Notes: generated from the letters alone by a model not told the origin. DNA of 64,000 bases from Micromonospora nigra (GCF_900091585.1 NZ_FMHT01000003.1:1302001-1366000), one strand, 5' to 3'; numbered from the stretch's first letter, positions 26,253 to 35,457 are shown. Program-made: numbers and translations.

Positions 26253-27482
26253 TCATACTCCGACTCCCATGTGCTCAGCCAACTCCGCTACCGGAGAAGG
26301 CGGCGCACCCCGTGTGCGACGGAGGATGTCCGCCATCACCTCGTGGGCGATGGGACGGCACCGGATCTCGGACGGGGCCAGCCGGTCCCCGCGCAGCAGC
26401 ATCTCGCCGGCGGTGGCGAGGTTGCCGATCTGGGCGTAGCCCCGGGCGAGGTCGAGCAGGTGGTGGGCACGCCGCTCGGGCAGCAGGCCGTTGAACGCCG
26501 GCTCCTGGATCCGCTGCTCGTGCACCTGCACCGCCCGGCCGCCGTCGCCCAGTTCCACCGCCGCGGCGGCCCGGTGCAGTTCCACGTTGGTGGGGCCGAA
26601 CGACGTCCAGTAGTGGTTCTGGTCGCCGCCGAGCAGGTCCGCCGCGTCCCAGGCACCGTTGATCAGGTCGTCCACGGTCGCCGAGTCCCCGACCCGCGCG
26701 GCGGCCATCGCGCCCTGCAACAGCAGCATCCCGTAGACGGAGAGTCGTTCCGGGGTGGCGTCGTTGCTTCCGCCGGGGGCGAGCCGGTTGGCGATGGTGA
26801 CGTTGAGTTCCAGGGCCGGACGGGGCCGGCCCATCGCGACGAGGGCGTTGCAGACCCGGGTGGTGGCGATGCCGGCCAGCAGTGGGTCGTCGGCCCGCTG
26901 GGCGACCGCGATGGACCGGTCGGCGGCCAGCCAGGACAGGTCACACTCGCCGAGCTTGCGCAGCACCGAGGATGCGATCTGGTAGACCTGCCCGAGCAGG
27001 TGCGCGGCGGCCCGGGACTGCTCGCCCTCGTGACCGGCGTCGGCGGCCTGGGCGTCCCGCAGCAGCTTCGGCAACGCCCGGGTGAGCATCCCGTAGCGGC
27101 CGTACTGGTAGGTCAGCCAGGCGTGGGTGACGGCCTTGCGCAGGTCGGTCAACGGCGGCGGGTAGGGCGCGGCGTCGAAGTAGGCGCTGATCGAGTCGTA
27201 CCGTTCCAGGGCGGCCCGGATCTCCTGGACCTCGACCTGGTCGATGCAGTTGAGCGCGTCGGTACGCCGCTCCGGGTCCTTGCCCAGCAGCAACTGCACG
27301 TCGAGTTCGAGGATGTCGGCGATCTCGTAGAGGACGGAGAACTTGTCGAGGCGGCGTACGCCGCGCTCGACCTTGTCGACCCAGCTCTTGGACTTGCCCA
27401 GCCGGTCCGCGAAGACCTGCTGCGACATCTTCCGCCGCCCCCGCCAGTAGGCGACCCGCCGCCCTATGGGTAGCTCGTCCAT
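26253..27482 (-). CDS. XRE-type regulator with TPR-like C-terminal domain
   Basis: A 409-residue protein. The N-terminal helix-turn-helix (about residues 1-65) includes RRKMSQQVFADRLGKSKSWV and FSVLYEIADILELDV. The remaining about 340 residues are helical, TPR-like repeats (EIRAALERYDSI, HAWLTYQYGRYGMLTRALPK, LGQVYQIASSVLRKLGECDL and others). Such proteins are abundant in actinomycetes and often respond to peptides or to signals from gene partners. The ATG at 27482 has GGAAGGA upstream. It is divergent from a primase/polymerase-like gene, with palindromes between. A broken paralogue exists at 46884-47048. Confidence 0.85.
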   Translation of the reverse strand: MDELPIGRRVAYWRGRRKMSQQVFADRLGKSKSWVDKVERGVRRLDKFSVLYEIADILELDVQLLLGKDPERRTDALNCIDQVEVQEIRAALERYDSISAYFDAAPYPPPLTDLRKAVTHAWLTYQYGRYGMLTRALPKLLRDAQAADAGHEGEQSRAAAHLLGQVYQIASSVLRKLGECDLSWLAADRSIAVAQRADDPLLAGIATTRVCNALVAMGRPRPALELNVTIANRLAPGGSNDATPERLSVYGMLLLQGAMAAARVGDSATVDDLINGAWDAADLLGGDQNHYWTSFGPTNVELHRAAAAVELGDGGRAVQVHEQRIQEPAFNGLLPERRAHHLLDLARGYAQIGNLATAGEMLLRGDRLAPSEIRCRPIAHEVMADILRRTRGAPPSPVAELAEHMGVGV

Positions 27483-27577
27483 CTCGCCATTCCTTCCCTG
27501 CGGGGCGCGGTCGGACGGGTCGACGGGCCCGGTCGGTGGGCGCGGCGATCCGTCCGTATCTCGGGTTTTCGCTGGTC

Positions 27578-27633
27578 GCACAGGTTGTGCGTCAGCCGTC
27601 CGGGCAGTTCTCGTACTTTTCGTGCAAGTTGCA
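27578..27633. promoter_or_regulatory. Palindromes in the divergent XRE/primpol intergenic region
   Basis: Two short inverted repeats lie in the 240-bp space between the divergent genes: GCACA-GGT-TGTGC (27578-27590) and TGCAA-G-TTGCA (27623-27633). They are about 45 bp apart and share the half-site flavour GCA/TGC. They are candidate operators for the adjacent XRE-type regulator; this is inferred from position and symmetry only. Confidence 0.4.
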
Positions 27634-27722
27634 TCGGCCGTTCGTCAGCTCAACGATCGCGGGTTACGGCAGTGACGGTGTTCGACATGCCACCTGGGCC
27701 CGACCGGGCCCGTCGAGGGGAG

Positions 27723-28403
27723 ATGACACACATGTGGGGGAACGTGGGACCGCGCGTCGCACACCTGTCGCCGCTGGAACGGGTCCGCCTGCGAAGGGTC
27801 GCCGTGCGCTACGCGCTGCACGGCTGGGAGGTCACGCCTGGGGCCTGCCTCGCCCGCAGCCGGTTCGTGTGCGGCCGTGCCGGCTGTCCCACGGTCGGCT
27901 GCCACCCGGCCCTGGAGAACTGGGAGCACGTGGCCAGCGCCGACCCGGCCCGGGTGGCCACCTGGTGGCAGGCCCGACCGCACGCGGTCCTGCTGCCCAC
28001 CGGCCGGGCCTTCGACGTGCTGGAGGTGCCCGCGCACCTGGGCCGCCACATGCAGGACGCGGTCCGGGCCCACCCCGCCGGGCCGGGCGTGCGCGGCCCG
28101 GTGCTGGTGACCCCGACCGGGCGGTGGATGTTCCTGGTACGCCCCGGCGACCCGCTGCGGCCCGAACTGGAACACTGCTTCCAGGTGGTGCGGCACGGGC
28201 CCGGTTCGTGGATCGCGGCACCCCCCACCCGGCTGCCCGAGGGGTCGGTGCGCTGGGTCGTCGCCCCCGAGCAGGTCCGCTGGCGGCTGCCCGACTCCTA
28301 CCTGGTGCAGAACACCGTCGTCGGCTGTCTGCGCGCCGCCGGCGTCACCCTGGCCCCGGACATGGTGCCCGGTCACCTGCCCCTGCCCCGACGGGGTCGG
28401 TAG
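27723..28403 (+). CDS. Primase/polymerase (prim-pol)-like small protein, probably degenerate
   Basis: A 226-residue protein resembling the N-terminal half of bifunctional DNA primase/polymerase domains: RRVAVRYALHGWEVTPGACL, then a Cys-rich CGRAGCPTVGCHPALENW block (the family usually has C-x-C...C...GKHP), ATWWQARPHAVLLPTGRAFD and GRWMFLVRP. Where active prim-pols have a metal-binding D-x-D strand it reads VLEVPAHLG, so catalysis is doubtful. The ATG at 27723 follows GAGGGG. Pairing with a divergent XRE/TPR gene recurs in actinomycetes as far as I recall, suggesting a regulatory rather than replicative role (inference). Confidence 0.65.
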   Translation: MTHMWGNVGPRVAHLSPLERVRLRRVAVRYALHGWEVTPGACLARSRFVCGRAGCPTVGCHPALENWEHVASADPARVATWWQARPHAVLLPTGRAFDVLEVPAHLGRHMQDAVRAHPAGPGVRGPVLVTPTGRWMFLVRPGDPLRPELEHCFQVVRHGPGSWIAAPPTRLPEGSVRWVVAPEQVRWRLPDSYLVQNTVVGCLRAAGVTLAPDMVPGHLPLPRRGR

Positions 28404-28717
28404 CCGGCGGGCCAACGGGCGGGGCCGGCAGGTGGTGGGCCGGCAGGTGGTACGCCGACATCCGGTGTGCCCGCCGGCAGCGTCGTCCGGGGGGCGGTGC
28501 TCGTTAGGCACCTCGGAGGCGCACACGCGCCAGGAGCGGGGGTCCGATGTCCACCGACGACACCATGCGCCAGCCCGGCGACGCCGAACCGCACCGTCAC
28601 CACCGACCGCGTCGCCGCTGGTCGCACACGCGGCCCCTGGGCACCCGCCCGGGCCGGCCCCGGCCACCCGGCGCCCGCCCCGCGACAGGCCACCGCCCGA
28701 ACCGCTGACCCGGCGGC
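28404..28717. other. Intergenic stretch without a supported gene
   Basis: This 314-bp gap lies between the prim-pol-like gene and apbE, which converge. It contains a perfect 14-bp direct repeat, GGCCGGCAGGTGGT, at 28423 and 28438 (15-bp period). Open frames exist here, but none has a convincing start, composition or family match. Confidence 0.5.
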
Positions 28718-29491
28718 TCACTCCGCCAACGGCAGGTCGCGGGAGTGCAGGCAGCGGCCGTCGTCGGTGACCACCGCGTGGCGGTGCCCGGCGAGACGGT
28801 CCAACCAGCCGATCCCCGCCCCGCCCATCGCGACGGCGGCGGTGGCGTACGCGTCGGCCACTCCCAGGTCGGCACCGACCACGGTGACCGAGCGCAACCC
28901 CCGGGCCGGTGCCCCCCGACGCGGATCACGGACGTGGTGGCCCCGCTCGTACACCCCGGAGGTGGCCACCGCCAGGTCGGTGCCGGTGAGCACCAGACAG
29001 GTCGAGGTGGCGTCCCACGGGTGACGGATGCCGACGCGCCACGGCCGACCGGTCGACGACAGCCCGCGTACCCGCACGTCACCACCCGCGTTCAGGCAGT
29101 GGTTCGCCACACCGGCGGCGAGCAGCCGGTCCGAGGCGACCTGCGTCGCCCAGCCCTTGACGTACCCCGACGGATCCAGCCCCCCGGTGGCGTACGCGTC
29201 GAACCAGCCGTCGGTGGCGGCCCACAGGTCGGCGCAGCGCTCCAGCACGGCCCGCAGGTCGGCCGACGCCCCGGCCAGCGGCAGCTCGCCCCGGTCGAAG
29301 CGGCACACCTCGCTGTCGGCCCGGTAGGTGCTGAACCGGGCATCCACGTCACGCAACCAGGCGAACACCTCGTCGGCCAGCCCGGCCAGCTCGGCGGCGG
29401 GCCGGTCGTCGGCCAGGTCCAGACTGATCGCCGTACCCATGACGTGCTCGACCCGCCGCAGGCCCGGCCGGGCGGGCGCCGACGCCGACAC
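28718..29491 (-). CDS. apbE: FAD:protein FMN transferase
   Basis: A 257-residue ApbE flavin transferase, which attaches FMN covalently to a Thr/Ser of target proteins outside the cytoplasm. Seen: VEHVMGTAISLDL at the N-terminus, FSTYRADSEVCRFDRGELPL, GGLDPSGYVKGWATQVASDR, LNAGGDVRVRG, LAVATSGVYERGHHVRDPRRG and the late ADAYATAAVAMG. The last gene of a five-gene operon; its likely substrate is the FMN-binding protein encoded immediately upstream. No obvious signal peptide is visible. Confidence 0.93.
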   Translation of the reverse strand: MSASAPARPGLRRVEHVMGTAISLDLADDRPAAELAGLADEVFAWLRDVDARFSTYRADSEVCRFDRGELPLAGASADLRAVLERCADLWAATDGWFDAYATGGLDPSGYVKGWATQVASDRLLAAGVANHCLNAGGDVRVRGLSSTGRPWRVGIRHPWDATSTCLVLTGTDLAVATSGVYERGHHVRDPRRGAPARGLRSVTVVGADLGVADAYATAAVAMGGAGIGWLDRLAGHRHAVVTDDGRCLHSRDLPLAE

Positions 29492-29494
29492 GGC

Positions 29495-30091
29495 TCAGCC
29501 CGCCCGATCGATCGCGGCCTGCAACGACTGCCGGTAGGAGGTGCTGGTGGCGGTGGCTCCGGACACCGCGTCCAGGTCGGCGTTCTGCTGCCGCACCACC
29601 AGCCCCGACGACCCGCTGTACCGGCCGTCGACCTGGTCGCTGCGCTCGTCGGACTGCGCGGTCGTCTCCGGCAGCTCCAGGGCCACCACGTCGACGATCC
29701 GGCTGCCGGACAGGGTGACCTGCACCTGCACGTTGCCGAACTCGTTCGACACGACCGGCCCGGTGACGGTGCGGGTGGTCGACCGCGGTGGCGCGGTGGT
29801 GCGCGACGTGGCCGGCGGCCGAATCGTGGTGGCGGTGCCGGGCCGTCGCGTCGGGGCTTCGGTGGCGCTGCGGCCGGGCTTCGGTGACCGGCTCGTGCGG
29901 GCCGACGGGTCGGGGGCCGACTTCCCGGCGACGGGCGTGTCGTCGGGCGCGGGGCCGGCGGGGGCGACGGGCTGCCCCCCGGTCGGCACGTCGCCCGCCG
30001 CGGCGGGGGTGCTGCCCGGTGCCCCCTTGAGCACCACCAGCGCGGTGGTGCTGGCGGCCAGTCCGGTGATCGCGAAGAGCGCGCGGCGCAT
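29495..30091 (-). CDS. FMN-binding domain protein (covalently flavinylated electron carrier)
   Basis: A 198-residue exported protein: an N-terminal hydrophobic anchor (ALFAITGLAASTTALVVL), then a Pro/Thr/Ser/Ala-rich linker of about 75 residues, then an FMN-binding domain of about 85 residues. The flavinylation motif DAVSGATATSTSY (about residues 174-186) has the Ser/Thr-Gly-Ala-Thr acceptor core modified by ApbE. It is likely a membrane-tethered extracytoplasmic electron carrier receiving electrons from the ferric-reductase-like protein encoded just upstream. It ends three bases before apbE begins. Confidence 0.9.
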   Translation of the reverse strand: MRRALFAITGLAASTTALVVLKGAPGSTPAAAGDVPTGGQPVAPAGPAPDDTPVAGKSAPDPSARTSRSPKPGRSATEAPTRRPGTATTIRPPATSRTTAPPRSTTRTVTGPVVSNEFGNVQVQVTLSGSRIVDVVALELPETTAQSDERSDQVDGRYSGSSGLVVRQQNADLDAVSGATATSTSYRQSLQAAIDRAG

Positions 30092-30103
30092 CGGGAGACC
30101 TTC

Positions 30104-31522
30104 CTACAACTCGAACGTGGCGAGGTGGATCTGCCGGGACGGCACCCCGGCCTGGCGCAGTACCCGCACCGACTCCTCGACCAGGCCGGCCGGCCCGCAC
30201 AGGTAGACGTCGCGGCGGGCCACGTCCGGCACCAGCCGGATGATGCCCTCCGGGCTCATCACCTGACGCGGCCCGGGGTCGGACCGGGAGCCGACGACGT
30301 ACCAGACCGACACGTCGCGGGCCTCGGCCAGCCAGTCCAGCTCGTGGGCGAGCAGCACGTCGGCCGAGGTGCGGGCACGGTAGATCAGCGCCGCGCCGGG
30401 CGGCAACTCCTCCAGCATGGCCCGGATCGGAGTGATGCCGCTGCCGCCGGCGATGAGCAGCGCCCGCTCCCGCGTCCGGTGCGCGGCGGTGAAGGTGCCC
30501 GACGGGCCCTGCGCCCAGACCCGGGTGCCCTGGTCCAGGTCACGCAGACCGTGGGTGTACGAGCCCACCACCTTGACGGTGAGCCGCAGCCAGCGGCCGT
30601 TCGCGGCGGCGGAGACGGAGAACGGGTGGGACTGCCACCAGCAGCCCCGGGTGAGGAAGCGCCAGCGGAAGAACTGGCCGCCGAGCAGCTCCAGCCGGTC
30701 CAGCCGCTCGCCGGTCAGATAGATCGAGATGGTGTCGGGGTTCTCCGCGACCACGTCGGCGACGCGCAGCCGGTGCCGCAGGTTGAACACCAGCGGACCG
30801 AGCACCCGCCCCCAGAGCAGGGCGGCGACCACCAGCACGTACATCGCGATCCACCCGGTGCGCACCGGACCGGGCCGGAACAGCTGCGCGCCGTTGCTGA
30901 ACTGGTGGCCGAAGCCGAGGAGCAGCACCGCGTACGCGGGCAGGTGCAACGCCCGCCACAGCTCGTAGGGCAGCACCGCGCGGACCCCCCGGATGCTGGT
31001 GAAGCCGACCACCACCATCAGGCCGGCGGCGCTGAACGCGCCCACCATGTCCTCGTAGTCGCGCAGCATCACGCCCGCCTCGTCGAGCAGCGACCGGCCC
31101 TCCAGCCGGGCGTACCCGACCAGGATCAACGCGGTGTGCGCGAGGGTCGCGACGAGCAGGGTGGCCCCCACGTCGCGGTGCCAGCGGGCGAGGTTCTCGC
31201 CACCGATGAGGCGTTCCAGCAGCGGCAGCCGGCTCATCATCAGCACCTGCACGAGCAGCAGGTAGCCGGCGACCAGGCCGGTGATCCGCCCGGCGGCGGT
31301 GAGCATGGCGGTGGTGTCGCGCAACGAACCCGCCGGGGTGTCCAGCCACCACGGCACCACGCTCGCGAACAGGCCGACGACGGCCACGGCGACCAGCAGC
31401 CGCCGCCCGCCGGGCCCGCGCGGCGCCGGCACCCGCGGCGGTACGCCGGCAGCCGGACGGCCGCCGGACCGGGACGGAGTCCCGGTGCGGCGGCCGGCGG
31501 CGGGCGGGTTCGCGTACGTCAC
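30104..31522 (-). CDS. Ferric-reductase-like transmembrane flavocytochrome
   Basis: A 472-residue membrane oxidoreductase. After a basic, Pro-rich N-terminus, about six helices (residues about 45-265) carry candidate heme-ligand histidines in NLARWHRDVG, LAHTALIL and LHLPAYAVLLLGFGHQF. The cytoplasmic C-terminal half has an FAD-binding strand with HPFSVSAAANG, the NAD(P)-binding LLIAGGSGITPIRAML (about residues 365-380) and YLCGPAGLVEESVRVL. It would move electrons from NAD(P)H across the membrane. The GTG at 31522 overlaps the DUF1501 stop (GTGA), giving tight coupling. Confidence 0.88.
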   Translation of the reverse strand: MTYANPPAAGRRTGTPSRSGGRPAAGVPPRVPAPRGPGGRRLLVAVAVVGLFASVVPWWLDTPAGSLRDTTAMLTAAGRITGLVAGYLLLVQVLMMSRLPLLERLIGGENLARWHRDVGATLLVATLAHTALILVGYARLEGRSLLDEAGVMLRDYEDMVGAFSAAGLMVVVGFTSIRGVRAVLPYELWRALHLPAYAVLLLGFGHQFSNGAQLFRPGPVRTGWIAMYVLVVAALLWGRVLGPLVFNLRHRLRVADVVAENPDTISIYLTGERLDRLELLGGQFFRWRFLTRGCWWQSHPFSVSAAANGRWLRLTVKVVGSYTHGLRDLDQGTRVWAQGPSGTFTAAHRTRERALLIAGGSGITPIRAMLEELPPGAALIYRARTSADVLLAHELDWLAEARDVSVWYVVGSRSDPGPRQVMSPEGIIRLVPDVARRDVYLCGPAGLVEESVRVLRQAGVPSRQIHLATFEL

Positions 31523-32898
31523 GCGTACAGCTTCATCGGGGCGTACTTCATCCGGGGGAAGATCTTGTCCACCTCCGCGTTCGTGAGCCCGAACCGACCC
31601 TGCGCGACGGACCCGTACACGTTGAACATGTTGTTGTACTCGGGTACGTCGCCGGAGTCCAGATCGTTCAGACCGTCCCACTTGCCGAGCAGCGAGCCGG
31701 CGAGCTTGCGGCCGGAAAGGACGGTGACCACCCCGCCGTGGCCGTGGTCGGTGCCGCCGCCGTTGGAGGCGACCCGGCGACCGAACTCGCTGGACACCAT
31801 GATCGTCACGTCGGCCGCCCGGTCACCCAGATCGGTGAAGAACGCCGCCATGGCGCTGGCCAGCTCGCCGAGGCGCCGGTGCAACTGGCCGCCGTCGCGG
31901 GTGCCCTGGTTCTCGTGGGTGTCGTAGCCGCCCATGCCGACCGTGGCGACCCGCACGTTCGCCCCACCCTTGATGAGCTGGGCGAGCTGCTGGAAGGCGT
32001 TGCCGACGCCGCGGTACTCCACCCCGCCCGCCGGCTGGTACGGCGTGGCGGCGAGCTTCTGCGCCGTGGTGAGCGCGCCGAGGCCCGCCTGCACGGCCTC
32101 CTCGACCGGGTGGTTGATGTTGGTGAACAGGCCCTTGATGGCCTTCTCGGTGGCCTCGCGGTACTTGTCGCTGCCGTTGAGGCGCAGCGAACCGACGTTG
32201 TTCATCGACAGCGCGCCGTTGGTGCCCACCAGGGATCGGGGCAGGGTGCTGCCGATGCCGACGCTGCGGAAGGCGGTGCCCTTGCCGAGGGAGTCGACCA
32301 GGCTGTCGAGCCAGCCGCGCCCGCCGGTCTCGCCGGGCAGGCCACCGAGGTTGCAGGCGTCGGCGGCCTGGAAGTGGCTGCGGGACAGCCGCGGGTCGGA
32401 CACACCCGGGATGAAGCCGAGCTGCCCGGAGCGCAGCCACGGCTCCAGCGGCTTGAACGCGCTGGTCAGCTTGAAACCACGGCCCACGGCCAGGGCGTCG
32501 TTGCCGAGCAGCAGGTCGGGCCGGGCCCTGGCGAGCACCGGGTCGTCGGCCGGCGCGACGAGGCTGAGCCCGTCGAGGCCGCCGTAGAGGAAGACGTGGA
32601 TCAGGGTGCCGGTCTTGGTGGCGGCGAAGGACGCGGAGGTGGTGACGAACTGGGCGGTGGCCAGCGCGGTGGCGGTGGCGGCCGCACCGGCGACGAACGT
32701 ACGCCGGGTGACGCCGCGGCCGTCCTGCTGGGCCTCCTCCAGGTCCTCCAGCCGACGGTAGCGGTCGGCCTCGGCGGCGTTCTCGGCGGCGACGATGTCG
32801 GCCTCCGCCCGCAGCAGCGCCTCGGCCGGGTTGTCGGCCAGCCGCCGCACGTCGGGGCATTCGGGGTGCAGGGGGAACGTGTGCACAGTCTTCTCCAT
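31519..32898 (-). CDS. DUF1501 protein, Tat-exported
   Basis: A 459-residue protein of the DUF1501 family (related to the alkaline phosphatase/sulfatase-like superfamily). A twin-arginine motif, TRRTFVAGAAATATALATAQ (about residues 65-84), follows an unusually long polar N-terminal extension of about 60 residues and predicts folded export. Family blocks seen: VFLYGGLDGLSLV, RSHFQAADACNLG, VGMGGYDTHENQGT and SSEFGRRVASNGGGTDHGHG (metal-binding-like His/Asp). DUF1501 genes regularly pair with DUF1800 genes, as here. The ATG at 32898 has GTGAGG seven bases upstream; GTG at 32910 is the alternative. Confidence 0.88.
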   Translation of the reverse strand: MEKTVHTFPLHPECPDVRRLADNPAEALLRAEADIVAAENAAEADRYRRLEDLEEAQQDGRGVTRRTFVAGAAATATALATAQFVTTSASFAATKTGTLIHVFLYGGLDGLSLVAPADDPVLARARPDLLLGNDALAVGRGFKLTSAFKPLEPWLRSGQLGFIPGVSDPRLSRSHFQAADACNLGGLPGETGGRGWLDSLVDSLGKGTAFRSVGIGSTLPRSLVGTNGALSMNNVGSLRLNGSDKYREATEKAIKGLFTNINHPVEEAVQAGLGALTTAQKLAATPYQPAGGVEYRGVGNAFQQLAQLIKGGANVRVATVGMGGYDTHENQGTRDGGQLHRRLGELASAMAAFFTDLGDRAADVTIMVSSEFGRRVASNGGGTDHGHGGVVTVLSGRKLAGSLLGKWDGLNDLDSGDVPEYNNMFNVYGSVAQGRFGLTNAEVDKIFPRMKYAPMKLYA

Positions 32899-32906
32899 CG
32901 GATGCC

Positions 32907-34964
32907 TCACCGGAGGTGGTGCTGGGGGGATGCGAGGATCGCCCGCACGACGGCGGTGACGGCCCCGTTGAGCGACGCGTCGACCCGGTCGCCGGCCGAC
33001 AGACCGGCGACGCCGAGGATCAGCGTCCGCTCCCGGTCGGTGAGCTTCTGGTGCACCAGCCGCTTGGCCAGCGCGTCCACGTACGCCCCGGCGGTCGTCG
33101 GTGGCTTAGCCACCAACTTCTCCGGCTTCGTGTGGGTGAAGGTGGTCCGGTACCCGGCGGCGATGTCGCCGGCCTCGTTCCAGCCCCTGACCATCGCACC
33201 GGCGGAGGTCCAGGCGACGTAGACGTCGGGGTACCCGTCCGGGGTGGGCTGGCCCATCGGGTACTGGCCCAGTTCCCGCATCCTGTCCTGGATCTGCCGC
33301 AGGCCCCGGGCGAACGGGGTACGCCGGTTGTCGCCGTTGTCGTGGTTCGGCGCCGCGTCCGGCTGCACGCCGAGGGTGCGGTACGTGGCGACCAGGTACT
33401 CCATGGGACGGCGTACCTTCTGCCCCACCCCGGCCCAGAACTCCGAGGAGCTGAACAGGGTCATCAGCACGGGCTTGATCAGGCCCTTGTTCGCCGTGTA
33501 CGTCTTGGCCAGCCGGTTGACGAGAGACTTCGGCGGGGTGTCCGAGACGAACCGGGTGGCCAGGTTCTGCGCCACGTACTTCGCCGTCGACGGGTGCAGG
33601 GCGATGTACGTCAGGTAGGCGTCGATCGCCGCCTCGGCCTTCTTCGGGTCCTGCGAACTGTTGGCGTGGGTGAAGCCGAGGATCTTCACCTTGCCCACGT
33701 AGTGCCGCTCGGGGCGGAAGACGTACGCGCCGTCGTTGATGCCGCGGCCGGTCTGCAACAGGGCCGCCTGCCGCACGTCGGCTTCGGTGTAGCCGCCGTC
33801 GACGCCCACCGAGTACAGCTCCAGGTTCTCCCGGGCGAGGTTCTCGTTGACCGCGTCGGCGCGGGAGTCGTTCTGGTTGAGGTAGAGCAGCAGCGCGGGG
33901 TGCCGGTTCGCGGCGAGCAGCATCTCCGGGTAGCTGCCCAGGGCGTGCTTGCGCACGACGTCCCGGTCGAAGGAGCCGCGGTAGACCTCACCGCCGTCGA
34001 AGTCGGCGGCGACGTGCAGGAAGTCGTTCCAGAAGTCGACCATCACCTCGAACAGCTGCCGGTCCGACCAGATCTGCCGGGCGATGGTCGCGTCGACCAG
34101 CTCCCGGTGCGGCTGCGCACCGCGCTCGTTGAGCTGCTCGCGCTGCTCGCGAAGCTGCTTGGGAGACAGCTTGAGGGTGGGCAGGTCGGCCAGCTTCAGC
34201 TCCGCCTTCGTGGGGGCGATCTGCTCCGGTTCGAGCTGCCGGCGGATCCAGCCGTCGATGCCGCGCTCGCGGATGTCGGCGAGCACCTGCGGCGTGGCGC
34301 CGAAGGTCAGCCGGCGGGCCAGGTGCACGACCGGGTCCTTGGCGAGCACGGTCTTGACGCTCACCTTCGTCTCGGCCGCGGCGGCGGCCGGCCCGGAGAA
34401 GGTGCGCCCACCGCTCGGAGCGTTCTTCTTCAGCGCCTCACCGGCGCTGGAGCCCATGTAGCTCTCGTTCTGCTCGGTGTAGGTGCGCACCGTGCTCGGC
34501 TGTTGGCCGCTGGGGCGGGCGGGGGTGCCGTCGGTGACGGTGGCGCCGGTGGCGTCGCCGGCCACCACCTCCTCGCCGCCGAACAGGCTCCGCACCTGCG
34601 GGGTCATCGCCAACGCGGCACCACCGGCGACCACGGCGGCGGTACCGCCGAGGGCGGCCAGTGCCTTGCGACGCCCCACCCGACGTCCCGGTTCGTCGTC
34701 GTCCAGGTTGGGCAGTCCGCCGCCGGCCGGGCCCGCCGGGGGCGCGGTCCGGCCGAAGCCCTCCGGGCCGACCCACTGTGGGCCGCGGGCGGGGGCGGCC
34801 GGGGGGTGCGCGTACGCCGCGCGGGGATCGGCCGGGTGGGGCGGAGGTGTGCCGTAGCCGTACGACGCGTGCGGGTCGTGGTATCCGTCCGTGGTGGGGT
34901 GCTGGTGTGCGTCCCACCCGCGGTCGTCCCGCGGTCGACGTGGTGGCACATTCTGGTCGGCCAT
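32907..34964 (-). CDS. DUF1800 protein with N-terminal membrane anchor
   Basis: A 685-residue protein. Its first about 90 residues are polar and rich in Pro, Gly, His and Tyr. GRRKALAALGGTAAVVAGGA (about residues 98-117) is a possible Tat-like or uncleaved membrane anchor, and a Ser/Thr/Gly linker follows. The DUF1800 domain (about residues 220-680) shows HLARRLTFGATPQVLADIRE, WNDFLHVAADFDGGEVY, RHPALLLYLNQNDSRADAVN, NLARENLELYSVGVDGGYTE and a C-terminal MVRGWNEAGD. Function unknown; these helical proteins are encoded with DUF1501 partners. First gene of the redox operon. The ATG at 34964 was chosen; the frame is open about 70 bp further upstream. Confidence 0.85.
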   Translation of the reverse strand: MADQNVPPRRPRDDRGWDAHQHPTTDGYHDPHASYGYGTPPPHPADPRAAYAHPPAAPARGPQWVGPEGFGRTAPPAGPAGGGLPNLDDDEPGRRVGRRKALAALGGTAAVVAGGAALAMTPQVRSLFGGEEVVAGDATGATVTDGTPARPSGQQPSTVRTYTEQNESYMGSSAGEALKKNAPSGGRTFSGPAAAAAETKVSVKTVLAKDPVVHLARRLTFGATPQVLADIRERGIDGWIRRQLEPEQIAPTKAELKLADLPTLKLSPKQLREQREQLNERGAQPHRELVDATIARQIWSDRQLFEVMVDFWNDFLHVAADFDGGEVYRGSFDRDVVRKHALGSYPEMLLAANRHPALLLYLNQNDSRADAVNENLARENLELYSVGVDGGYTEADVRQAALLQTGRGINDGAYVFRPERHYVGKVKILGFTHANSSQDPKKAEAAIDAYLTYIALHPSTAKYVAQNLATRFVSDTPPKSLVNRLAKTYTANKGLIKPVLMTLFSSSEFWAGVGQKVRRPMEYLVATYRTLGVQPDAAPNHDNGDNRRTPFARGLRQIQDRMRELGQYPMGQPTPDGYPDVYVAWTSAGAMVRGWNEAGDIAAGYRTTFTHTKPEKLVAKPPTTAGAYVDALAKRLVHQKLTDRERTLILGVAGLSAGDRVDASLNGAVTAVVRAILASPQHHLR

Positions 34965-35457
34965 GTACCAATCCCGTTTTCTGCTGGGCGTCGACACGTC
35001 TGCGACCTCGTAGGGGTACAGGTGCGACGACAATTGCCTGAGGGGGTTGCCACGGGAAGGTAGCCGCGTGCCCGGCGTGCCTCAAGGCGCACCGGGCCGC
35101 CCGCCGGGCACACTTAAGACAGCCCTCAGCGCCGAACCGGGAATGCCTTGTTACCGACCAGTCGGGCAGGGACGCCGCGAGCAGGGCCGACGCGGACCGG
35201 GCGGGACCGGACGGGGTGTTTCCCGCCCACGCGACGCGTCCCGCGCCGTTCACCACCTGAACAAAACTTAAGCAACTGATAACCCTGCGCAAAGGCTGAT
35301 CTTGCCCTGCCGGGGTACGAACCCGCGCTGCCCGTCACACCCCTGCGGGCCCCGGGCACCGGGCTGCGCCGCCGGCAAAGTAGCACCAGCGGAAGCGCGT
35401 GAGCCGCCGCCCCAGCGGGTATGCCGCCGAACCGCTGAACACGTGAGGGGAAGGCAC
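34965..35457. other. Divergent intergenic region upstream of the DUF1800 operon and DUF3040 gene
   Basis: About 490 bp without a supported gene. It holds the promoters for both sides. It contains a 10-bp inverted repeat (35068-35077 with 35102-35111), two copies of ACTTAAG (about 35112 and 35266) and an AT-richer patch at 35262-35285 that could hold promoter elements. No consensus promoter could be assigned with confidence. Confidence 0.45.
35068..35111 (-). promoter_or_regulatory. Stem-loop upstream of the DUF1800 start
   Basis: GTGCCCGGCG and CGCCGGGCAC form a 10-bp perfect stem with a 24-nt loop that itself holds a short GCCT/AGGC hairpin. It lies about 105 bp upstream of the DUF1800 start and would be in the operon leader if transcription begins further upstream. 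Function unknown. Confidence 0.35.
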
